This document shows positions 1 to 6,122 of a stretch of 6,427 nucleotides of DNA, piece by piece. A program made the position numbers and the translations under genes. The notes beneath the pieces were generated by a model. That model was not told the DNA's origin, searched no databases, and worked only from the letters and a program-made list of their open reading frames with translations. The stretch's first letter is position 1, and each line of letters begins with the position of its first letter. Source of the DNA: an uncultured Sutterella sp. (GTDB lineage Bacteria; Pseudomonadota; Gammaproteobacteria; Burkholderiales; Burkholderiaceae_F); NCBI GenBank assembly GCA_905186105.1, contig LR994475.1, forward strand, positions 2,379,815 through 2,386,241, given 5' to 3'.

Positions 1-621
1 TACCGCAAGCTTGACTCATCGAAGTTATCCCGATTGATTGTGGGAAATGCACATGTATTTCGCTCAAAGACAGAACGAAATATGCCAAATACCGCAGTTC
101 ATCTACTGCTCGATATGAGCGGAAGTATGGGTAATGAAGATGGAGATTTTGCTGTCCGTACGGCATTGGGTCTGCTTTACGGTCTGCAGCAGATACGTGG
201 AGTTAATCCCGCACTCACTGTTTTTCCTGGTGCGTCTTGTGGGAGATATACGTACGCAACTTGTGCGGTGCTTAAGCACGGTGAACGTATTGAACGCGTG
301 CCTCCAGGTCAAATTGGTGCAATTGCCAGTACTGGTGCAACCCCAATGATCGAAGCATTGCACATGGCTAGCGTTGCACTACAACAAACCAAGGAAAACA
401 AGAAGGTGGTGATTGTCGTCACAGACGGGCATATCAATGCCGATGCCTGTCAAGGCATCGTCACACATCTTCGTCAATCAGGCATTGGAGTTTACGGAAT
501 CCAATTAGGAGAAGTGAACTCCTTGGTAGGACTGATTCCAGACAGCGCTGTGATTGGCAATCTAGCAGAGCTGAAGGGAATCCTCTTCGGTTTTGCCAAG
601 CAATTCCTCTTAAATCGCTGA
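1..621 (+). CDS. CobT-like von Willebrand factor A domain protein, 3' part (5' end outside window)
   Basis: The reading frame is open from the first base to a TGA at 619-621, giving 206 visible residues. The frame has CobT-like sequence (YRKLDSSKLSRL then VFRSK) before any good start, so the TTG at 34 is not a convincing start and the gene begins off the left edge. The visible part is a VWA domain with a complete metal-ion-dependent adhesion site: DMSGSM (Asp38, Ser40, Ser42), Thr114 in STGATP and Asp142 in VTDGH. Proteins of this type resemble the C-terminal half of the cobaltochelatase subunit CobT, which works with the MoxR/AAA ATPase CobS. In mobile islands such proteins usually sit beside a CobS-like AAA ATPase and are not thought to make cobalamin. 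Their role there is not established. A primase-like gene follows 88 nt downstream on the same strand, so the two are probably one operon. The VWA call is firm; the CobT-like assignment is by pattern recognition. Confidence 0.85.
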   Translation, partial: YRKLDSSKLSRLIVGNAHVFRSKTERNMPNTAVHLLLDMSGSMGNEDGDFAVRTALGLLYGLQQIRGVNPALTVFPGASCGRYTYATCAVLKHGERIERVPPGQIGAIASTGATPMIEALHMASVALQQTKENKKVVIVVTDGHINADACQGIVTHLRQSGIGVYGIQLGEVNSLVGLIPDSAVIGNLAELKGILFGFAKQFLLNR

Positions 622-647
622 TTTTGCGCATTGAAGAGGTTCATCAA

Positions 648-677
648 CCCCGACAGGGAATTTTCTCCCTGTTGGGG
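648..677 (+). promoter_or_regulatory. 12-bp intercistronic hairpin before the primase gene
   Basis: CCCCGACAGGGA at 648-659 pairs with TCCCTGTTGGGG at 666-677: eleven Watson-Crick pairs and one G-U, with a six-base loop (660-665). It lies 27 nt after the VWA stop codon. There is no T-run directly after the stem; the first (TTTTTT, 692-697) comes 14 nt later. It is therefore not a classic intrinsic terminator. It may be an RNA-processing or stability element, or may modulate expression of the downstream primase. The right arm contains a GGGGAGG-like sequence that could mimic a ribosome binding site for the GTG at 680. Confidence 0.6.
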
Positions 678-697
678 AGGTGTCTCTGTCATTTTTT

Positions 698-702
698 AAG
701 GA
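698..702 (+). promoter_or_regulatory. Ribosome binding site that decides the primase start
   Basis: AAGGA stands 7 nt before the ATG at 710. This supports ATG 710 over the in-frame GTG at 680. The only purine-rich sequence upstream of that GTG abuts it and is locked in the hairpin stem. Family members also begin close to the DVR-type residues that follow ATG 710. Confidence 0.6.
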
Positions 703-709
703 TCTTGTG

Positions 710-2107
710 ATGAACAATCGCAATTATCGTTATGACGTTCGATGCGTACATGCTTCAGCCAAAGGGCACTGGGATCTGATCTTTCAAAGCCTGGCTCCTG
801 CTTTGCAAGAAGCAATAAAACGACCTGGAAAACACTGTCCATGCCCTGTACATGGTGGGAAAGATGCCTTCAGGCTTTTTCCCAACTATGCGGAAAATGG
901 CGCATGTGTCTGTAATACATGTGGTGGCAAACGAGATGGATTGGCAACGCTGTGTTGGGTGAATCACTGGGACTTCAAAACCGCTTTATCTAAAGTGGCA
1001 ACAGTGCTCGGCATTCAACCGACAGGCAGAAAACTCATCGAACAAACTCACCAGCCAGCGGCGTATGGTTGCTTTAGTAACCAGAAATTGCCTCTTGGAC
1101 AAATCTATCAAGGAAAGCTCTTATCTATTCAGCAAGACTCTTATGAAGTGTGTCTAATGGACGAGCATTCTCAAGAACGTGTGACGCTACACGAGGAAGA
1201 TTTACAAAGAGGAATGGGAATAGCGAAATGCCAAGTGGGAGATCGAGTACGCCTTCGTCTTGAAACCCGGCAAGAGGTTAAAGACGTAGTTAAGTACGAA
1301 GACTTCAACTGTCGTGGTGCTTTGCGACGAATGTTTCATCGGAATATTTGGTCCGTTCAAAAGCTTTCTTCTCCAGAGGAAGAGGCTAAAGAACATACTG
1401 ATCAAGTACGAGAAAACCGCCGTCGGGTAGAAGCAATTGAAAAAAACTGGAATCTAACCTCAGCATTCAGCTGGAAAAATCCGGAGATGAAACCAATGGC
1501 TCTTTACCTTAGGTCACGAGCACTTTTGGTGAGGAACCCGGAATTGATTTCGGATGTTCATTTCTACGGCAATGAATACTACGACAACTCACAATGCTTC
1601 CCGGCAATGATTGCTGCAGTAAGGAATCTCAACGGAGAGCTTGTGACACTTCATAAGACCTACCTGAGTACAGATGGGCATAAAGCAGATGTTTCAGCTC
1701 CTAAACGTTTGAGTCGCCTCCCTGATGACAGAACGATCAACGGGTGCGCGATCCAACTGGGTAAACCTGATCAAGTATTAGCTGTAGCAGAAGGGTTGGA
1801 AACAGCTCTGTCGGTCGCTATAGCCACAGGTTTTCCTTGTTGGTCTTGTTTGAATGCCCATGGTCTGCAGACAGTGGAAATTCCAGCTTGTGTGCGAACT
1901 GTCTTTATCTTTGCCGATAAAGATCGTAGTCAAACAGGTCAGAAAGCTGCCAAGACCCTGCAGAACCGATTGGCTCAGCAAGGTGTGCTCGCATGCATCG
2001 TCAGCGTGGAAGATGAGATTCCCGAAAGTGCTAAAGGCATTGATTGGAATGACGTTCTTCGCGAGAAAGTAGTGACGGCCTTCCCTGTAACGCGCCCAGT
2101 TCATTGA
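710..2107 (+). CDS. Zinc-finger/TOPRIM primase-like protein (DUF7146-type) of mobile elements
   Basis: The protein has 465 residues from ATG 710, or 475 if GTG 680 is used. An N-terminal CHC2-like zinc finger is formed by Cys45, His48, Cys68 and Cys71 (CPVHGGKDAFR then CNTCGG), as in DnaG-type and P4-type primases. Residues about 128-195 form a beta-rich segment (GKLLSIQQDSYEVCL to VGDRVRLRL) unlike a primase core. Residues about 260-350 fit the DUF7146 region of island primases (YLRSRALL, HKTYL, then KADV). The TOPRIM domain has the acidic residue Glu361 in AEGLETA and Asp403/Asp405 in FADKD, so the metal-binding residues are present. The C-terminal IDWNDVLRE matches the D-x-ND-L ending common in this family. 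The likely role is primer synthesis or replication support during transfer or plasmid-like replication of the element. No helicase domain is present. It lies between the VWA gene and a HigB-like toxin on the same strand, with an 18-nt gap to the toxin. The class is well supported; enzymatic activity is inferred. Confidence 0.85.
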   Translation: MNNRNYRYDVRCVHASAKGHWDLIFQSLAPALQEAIKRPGKHCPCPVHGGKDAFRLFPNYAENGACVCNTCGGKRDGLATLCWVNHWDFKTALSKVATVLGIQPTGRKLIEQTHQPAAYGCFSNQKLPLGQIYQGKLLSIQQDSYEVCLMDEHSQERVTLHEEDLQRGMGIAKCQVGDRVRLRLETRQEVKDVVKYEDFNCRGALRRMFHRNIWSVQKLSSPEEEAKEHTDQVRENRRRVEAIEKNWNLTSAFSWKNPEMKPMALYLRSRALLVRNPELISDVHFYGNEYYDNSQCFPAMIAAVRNLNGELVTLHKTYLSTDGHKADVSAPKRLSRLPDDRTINGCAIQLGKPDQVLAVAEGLETALSVAIATGFPCWSCLNAHGLQTVEIPACVRTVFIFADKDRSQTGQKAAKTLQNRLAQQGVLACIVSVEDEIPESAKGIDWNDVLREKVVTAFPVTRPVH

Positions 2108-2125
2108 TGGCGGAGGTGGACGATC

Positions 2126-2410
2126 ATGAAGATCGAAAGCTTCCGACATAAAGGATTGAGAGCGTTTGCTGAAACAGGCAGCATGGCAGGCATTCTGCCC
2201 AGCCATGCGACGCGACTTCGAGAGTGTCTAATGCTCTTGAAGACGGCAAAGTCGATAGGCAGCCTAACAAGAGATGTTCACCCAATGACCCGAGGCTCGG
2301 CATTAAGTGGTTTATGGGCGATGAAAATCTCGGCTCAGTGGCGGTTGGTGTTCGAACTGACAACGACCGGCGAGTGCCGTGAAATCGACTACGTCAACTA
2401 CCATCGATAG
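2126..2410 (+). CDS. higB: HigB-family (RelE/ParE superfamily) toxin, without a visible antitoxin
   Basis: This is a 94-residue protein of normal length for HigB-like mRNA-interferase toxins (Pfam HigB-like family). It carries the family pattern: SFRHKGLRAFAETGS at the N terminus, ILPSHATRLRECL in the helical part, a VHPM segment (His52), then LWAMKISAQWRLVFEL with Arg73, and the closing DYVNYH with Tyr92 and His93. These correspond to the basic and tyrosine residues usually needed for ribosome-dependent mRNA cleavage. GGAGGT at 2112-2117 is a strong ribosome binding site ahead of ATG 2126. The gene follows the primase by 18 nt and may be co-transcribed. In higBA loci the HigA antitoxin follows immediately. 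Here the stop codon is followed at once by a terminator and the end of a convergent gene, and no helix-turn-helix protein is seen on either strand nearby. It could be an orphan toxin, neutralised in trans, or inactive through changes not visible here. Confidence 0.85.
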   Translation: MKIESFRHKGLRAFAETGSMAGILPSHATRLRECLMLLKTAKSIGSLTRDVHPMTRGSALSGLWAMKISAQWRLVFELTTTGECREIDYVNYHR

Positions 2411-2460
2411 AGAAAAAAGCGGCGATCCTATCCAGGATTCGCCACTTTTTCTCTTTTTTT
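2411..2460. terminator. Bidirectional rho-independent terminator between convergent genes
   Basis: The left arm 2411-2428 (AGAAAAAAGCGGCGATCC) pairs imperfectly with the right arm 2435-2452. The apex is ATCCT/AGGAT, followed by GGCG/CGCC with one bulge, then an A/T-rich lower stem. A T-rich tract (2446-2460) follows on the + strand, and the A-run at 2413-2418 gives a T-run on the - strand. The structure sits directly after the HigB stop and 18 nt beyond the stop of the convergent DUF499 gene, so it can end both transcripts. Confidence 0.8.
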
Positions 2461-2478
2461 GCAAAGTCCCTTGACGGT

Positions 2479-5295
2479 TTATTCTTCTTCGAAGTTCACT
2501 TCAATACCGAGAGTTCGCAAGTTCTCTTTAATTGCCCTCACTTGCATTTCAGAAAAGCCGTTTTTAGCCCGAGCCGAGATATCCAATGACATTTTGATCT
2601 GAATGTTTAGATCATCCTGAATGGCTTCAATCGCTTCGCAGATATCCGAAATCGTATTGTTCGGCGCATCAGGATTGAGATCAGTTGCAAAATTAAAGAA
2701 AGTCACCTTCGCCGTTTGCTGCGGTTTAGGATCGTCTCCTGCTTTAGGTTTGTCTGGAGTAAAAGCTAAGCCTGGCTTCGCTTCATCCCCCGAATTATGG
2801 TTAGGCTCCGCTTTTGTAGGGTCTGGGAGATTCGCAATTGCCGTTTCTTTATCTAGGATTAGCAGGTCATGATCGAGAATCACATTGACACTCTTGCCAA
2901 TGCAAACCCCTTGTAGCTGACCTGTTCCTGAATCCTTTCCTTGCGCAATACCAAAGAACTCCGTCTCTTTAACCCCATCGGCAATTGCTTGAATTAAGAC
3001 TTGCCGATCTTTTAGGCGCGGAAAGTAAAGCTCGCATGCCATCATTTCCCAAACTCTACTTGCCAAGATCGTGTGTTGTTCTGGATCTTTAAAGAAGACT
3101 TTGCTGAGTAGGGCGTTCAGATGGAATGGAGCCCATGCAGGGATAACCATCGACTGATCGGTTAGCCGTTGATTCAGTGCATCAGCAAGGGTTGTTCCGC
3201 TTATCTGAAGACGTTCCGCTTCCCATTCGAGATCGTCAAATCGAGGTTTTTCAAACGTACAGCAAGGCGCAAGAACATACTTGTACGCCTCAGGAACCGA
3301 GCGTTTGAGAGTTCTCTTACACCCGTCTATCCGGCTTTGAGTTTCTCTCAGACTATAAACATCCAGATTCAAGCGTCCGGCTTTTGCATCCTCATCAATA
3401 CTTCGCCAAGCCAAGTAGGTCGCAACCTCGGTCTTAAGAACTCCCTTGCTCATTGCGTCACACGCAAGAAAAATCAAACGATTCCGATGACTTCTCGGCA
3501 AATTCCCGCGCTTGGACAAGACCCTTTTCGCCTGGTCTGTTGCAATACTGTGGCTCTTTGAATAATTGTACGCAGGCTCTAAGACCACCAAACGCAACAA
3601 ATCATCATCCGGGATATCCGAATGAGGGGTGAATACATGAACTGCCTGGAAACAAGCGTTCCTCAGGTCCTGCTTTAGAAGCTCTTTTATCTCACTTTCG
3701 ATGTACTCATCACTCGAAAACTTTCCCATTCGAGAACGCATCTCCTGGGAAAGATTGGGAGAGATTCCAAACCAAACATGTCTTTCTTCATCCAGAAAGA
3801 AGTAATGTGCGCAACGAGAAAGTTCGGTAACAGCATCGCTATATGTAGCAGGGGATTGGGTTGGTTCAACCACACCTAGCAACAGTTTTTCAGGCTCAAT
3901 GCCCTGATGAACACCAGAGGTTCTCGGCGCGGTTCCTAAGAAAATGGCACGAGACGCTCTTATTGTTGCCTGAATCTTGCCGAGATCGGGTCTACGCTTA
4001 TCGATACTTGTTGCGACACTTGCATCACCATCGATATCGCAATCGATGACAGCTTGCCAACCGTTAGGCAAAGGATCCGTGATACATGCTTGGGTGTCCG
4101 TATCACTTAGCGGGATACTACCCGGCATAATCATCAAATCCCGATTTCCAGAAACCCATAAAGCGTGGATCACATTGGCCATCATTCTTAGAACGCCACG
4201 TGTTTTCTGGAAACGTTCGAGCGTTGTCCAATGCGCATAAAGCTGATCGAATAATTCCGGATGAATTGGGTAAGAGCGCTCTAGCCTGGTTAGATATTCG
4301 CCTGTTGATGCCGCAGACGGAAAACGATCTGCGTTTGCCCTATACAGCTGATGGAACGCTTCGCAAACGACCTTTTTGTCAGCCTCTTTCGGCTTGGCAA
4401 ACAAACGGCGACGAACAATCTCGAATGACTCTTCTACGCCAACGGGCTTCCACAGCGTTTGAACACGACCGAACACATGTGCCAGACACTCCAGTGCCTT
4501 TTCACCTTGAGCCGAGCCTGCTTCTCTGACAGACTCTGGCAACGAAGCCAGAATAATGGCTGTGGGTACAGCCTTGACAGCCTCTGTTAAGGATTGAATG
4601 AAACTGAGATTTGCACCAAACGTACCGCATGGCAAAACGGTGCTGTTATCTTCGGGTAGCTGTCGGAAGTACGCCACCAATTCATCAACGAGGATAACGC
4701 AAGGAGAAAACTCATTTAAAAGATCGATTAATACTTCTTTCCCTGGAGCTGTTCCATTTTCATCAGATGCTTTGATCTTATCGTATGCAGCAAAACCACC
4801 AAGAGACCAGGCAAGTCGCCCCCAGATCGTCTTGAGGGTTATCCCCTCTTCGATTCGAGGCTCCGACGGAGAGAGGGCTGTCCCGTCAATCACCACCGTC
4901 CGACAATTCGGAAGGGTGTTTTTGTCTTGGAGACCGGCAATATCGAGAATTTCACCGAGCCCAGGAAGATCACGAGTAGGGAAACCTGCCGGTTGAACCA
5001 TATGGTAAACAGCTAGCATCGTATGGGTCTTGCCACCCCCGAAGCCAGTCTGCAATTGAATGATGGGTTCTCCGCCAATCCCAGAAATGCGACGTGCCAC
5101 ACTCACCAACAACGATTTTGTACCTTCCGTGATGTAGGTACGCTGATAAAAATAGAAGGGATTCTGATACTGCGGAGAAGCTTCGCCGTTGGCAACCACA
5201 GACAGGTCTGCAGCAAATTCCGACATGCTGATGTTGCCCGAAAGTACCTCTTCAATTGGCTCTACAACTTCGCGCCACGACTTAAGTTGTTCCAT
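2479..5295 (-). CDS. DUF499 P-loop ATPase, defence-island associated
   Basis: The protein has 938 residues and appears complete; it starts at ATG 5293-5295 and ends in TAA. The N terminus (LKSWREVVEP, SEFAADLSVV, FYQRTYITEG) fits the DUF499 family. The P-loop at residues 83-90 is TGFGGGKT followed by H, the family's variant Walker A. Walker B is ILVDEL at 201-206 with Asp204 and Glu205, and a sensor-like SLPES follows at 251-255. A FQKTRGVLRMMA segment (362-373) is the conserved arginine-bearing region. Residues about 450-640 continue the family pattern (GVHQGIEPEKLLLG, VHVFTP, RGNLPRSHRNRLIFLA, YLAWRSI). A charged Pro/Lys/Asp linker (about 823-860) joins a small C-terminal domain (861-938). 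DUF499 proteins are AAA-like ATPases found next to DUF1156 methyltransferases and helicases in anti-phage loci. The mechanism is not known to me. A weak GGAA lies 9 nt before the start, inside the end of the methyltransferase reading frame, suggesting translational coupling. It is the last gene of its unit. Confidence 0.92.
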   Translation of the reverse strand: MEQLKSWREVVEPIEEVLSGNISMSEFAADLSVVANGEASPQYQNPFYFYQRTYITEGTKSLLVSVARRISGIGGEPIIQLQTGFGGGKTHTMLAVYHMVQPAGFPTRDLPGLGEILDIAGLQDKNTLPNCRTVVIDGTALSPSEPRIEEGITLKTIWGRLAWSLGGFAAYDKIKASDENGTAPGKEVLIDLLNEFSPCVILVDELVAYFRQLPEDNSTVLPCGTFGANLSFIQSLTEAVKAVPTAIILASLPESVREAGSAQGEKALECLAHVFGRVQTLWKPVGVEESFEIVRRRLFAKPKEADKKVVCEAFHQLYRANADRFPSAASTGEYLTRLERSYPIHPELFDQLYAHWTTLERFQKTRGVLRMMANVIHALWVSGNRDLMIMPGSIPLSDTDTQACITDPLPNGWQAVIDCDIDGDASVATSIDKRRPDLGKIQATIRASRAIFLGTAPRTSGVHQGIEPEKLLLGVVEPTQSPATYSDAVTELSRCAHYFFLDEERHVWFGISPNLSQEMRSRMGKFSSDEYIESEIKELLKQDLRNACFQAVHVFTPHSDIPDDDLLRLVVLEPAYNYSKSHSIATDQAKRVLSKRGNLPRSHRNRLIFLACDAMSKGVLKTEVATYLAWRSIDEDAKAGRLNLDVYSLRETQSRIDGCKRTLKRSVPEAYKYVLAPCCTFEKPRFDDLEWEAERLQISGTTLADALNQRLTDQSMVIPAWAPFHLNALLSKVFFKDPEQHTILASRVWEMMACELYFPRLKDRQVLIQAIADGVKETEFFGIAQGKDSGTGQLQGVCIGKSVNVILDHDLLILDKETAIANLPDPTKAEPNHNSGDEAKPGLAFTPDKPKAGDDPKPQQTAKVTFFNFATDLNPDAPNNTISDICEAIEAIQDDLNIQIKMSLDISARAKNGFSEMQVRAIKENLRTLGIEVNFEEE

Positions 5296-5350
5296 TGTTT
5301 AAAATTCCAATTCCGTTTGTTCAGGGATTATGTTCTCTTTGCTTTTAACG

Positions 5351-6109
5351 TCAGCAGCAGCTTGAATATCCGTACCAGGCTACGCTCAGCGCATTGTATA
5401 AACGAGCATCATCGACAATCTTTGCACGTTCGCAATACACATACATATTTGCACAGAACAGTTGAACATTCCCAGAGAAGCTCATCATGCGAGAAAGTAG
5501 TCGCCCTGCTTCCTCCACGCCCCCGGTTTGCAAAGCTCTTATTAAGTGGTGGCATGCTTCCCAAACTGAGAGACGCTTATCTGAAGCGGGATCCCAATCA
5601 GCAGGAAGTTCGTCCCACGTTAAAAGCCTCACCTTTCCCTTCCCAGATGAAATCACACCAGACTCAGCCAAACCGTTGACACCAACATTTTTCGAACGCG
5701 CGAGATCGTCCGCCTTGCCATAAGAGCCTTCCGACCAAGCAAACTCTTTATACCAATGAATGCAGAACTGAGTATCTGCATCAAAACCATCACCGTCATC
5801 CAAAAACTTATTGATGATCCTCAATGCAGTATCAACTGACATTTTGGAACCGTCATTTTCGATCACGGCGTTATATTGGCTGAATACTTCCATCCCTGGA
5901 CCAATAATGGCTTGAGACATGTCAACGGGAGCAATCCCGTCTACCATTTCGTCCATCGCAACAGAAAGACGTTCTTTTAGTGCGCGAATAAATGTTCGAC
6001 GATCAACAGTTTCTGCATTTTCAGGACGGCGACGACAAACGAGAACAATCGATGATGCCAACGCATTTGAACCATAGGAAATCATGCGATTTCCTAGCTC
6101 GGTTCTCAT
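5351..6109 (-). CDS. Open C-terminal fragment of the DUF1156 methyltransferase (possible reinitiated product)
   Basis: This 252-residue open frame begins at the ATG (6107-6109) two codons after the in-frame stop and ends at TGA 5351-5353. Its whole length is DUF1156 sequence from the MRTELGNRM motif onward. The exception is the last eight residues (WYGYSSCC), which result from the frameshift. The start has AGGA (6119-6122) 9 nt upstream, so ribosomes ending at the TGA could restart. The fragment lacks the DPPY catalytic region and would not methylate DNA alone. It is either a remnant or half of a split enzyme, and I favour remnant. Confidence 0.4.
   Translation of the reverse strand: MRTELGNRMISYGSNALASSIVLVCRRRPENAETVDRRTFIRALKERLSVAMDEMVDGIAPVDMSQAIIGPGMEVFSQYNAVIENDGSKMSVDTALRIINKFLDDGDGFDADTQFCIHWYKEFAWSEGSYGKADDLARSKNVGVNGLAESGVISSGKGKVRLLTWDELPADWDPASDKRLSVWEACHHLIRALQTGGVEEAGRLLSRMMSFSGNVQLFCANMYVYCERAKIVDDARLYNALSVAWYGYSSCC
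5371..5378 (-). other. Frameshift site near the 3' end of the DUF1156 gene
   Basis: The - strand reads GCC TGG T ACG GAT ATT. Up to TGG the body frame gives YNALSVAW; from ACG on, the neighbouring frame gives TDIQAAADV and 15 further residues to a stop placed 3 nt before the DUF499 ATG. One extra base in or next to TGGTACG explains both. The downstream frame is closed by a TAG at 5380-5382, which limits where the shift can lie. Confidence 0.7.
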
Positions 6110-6122
6110 TGGTCAAGTTCCT
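6107..6122 (-). promoter_or_regulatory. Stop-CCA-ATG junction with upstream AGGA, possible reinitiation site
   Basis: AGGA (6119-6122) stands 9 nt before ATG 6109, and the premature TGA lies 3 nt before that ATG. The natural methyltransferase-DUF499 junction (TAA ACA ATG, GGAA 9 nt upstream) has the same spacing. The resemblance may be chance, because the bases here also encode conserved residues of the family. Confidence 0.35.
6113..6115 (-). other. In-frame TGA replacing the conserved Trp of the DUF1156 TWPMRTE motif
   Basis: The - strand reads GGA ACT TGA CCA ATG AGA ACC GAG. Changing TGA to TGG restores GTWPMRTE, the family motif. TGA ends the VWA and primase genes in this same window, so a code in which TGA means Trp is not supported. 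Confidence 0.85.

Noticed and set aside
34..36. TTG at 34 as start of the VWA gene
   Set aside because: The frame is open to base 1 with family-like residues upstream and no clear ribosome binding site, so the gene is cut by the window edge.
680..709. GTG at 680 as start of the primase gene
   Set aside because: Its ribosome binding site would abut the codon and lie in a hairpin stem; ATG 710 has AAGGA at 7 nt and fits the family N terminus better.
1778..2206. 142-residue open frame on the - strand opposite the primase TOPRIM region
   Set aside because: It is a shadow of the primase and toxin genes, with no family pattern or convincing start.
2621..2872. Small + strand frame after the toxin as a candidate antitoxin
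   Set aside because: It lies beyond the terminator, antisense to the DUF499 C terminus, and shows no helix-turn-helix pattern.
5353..5361. Short CTG/CAG triplet run as a programmed frameshift signal
   Set aside because: It is only three triplets, lies downstream of the inferred shift point and lacks a slippery heptamer.
5023..5679. 218-residue open frame on the + strand overlapping DUF499 and DUF1156
   Set aside because: It is antisense to two recognised genes, has no recognisable domain and reads as low-quality shadow sequence.
6113..6115. TGA read as Trp or selenocysteine
   Set aside because: TGA is the normal stop of two other genes here, the family residue is Trp rather than Cys/Sec, and no recoding structure was recognised.
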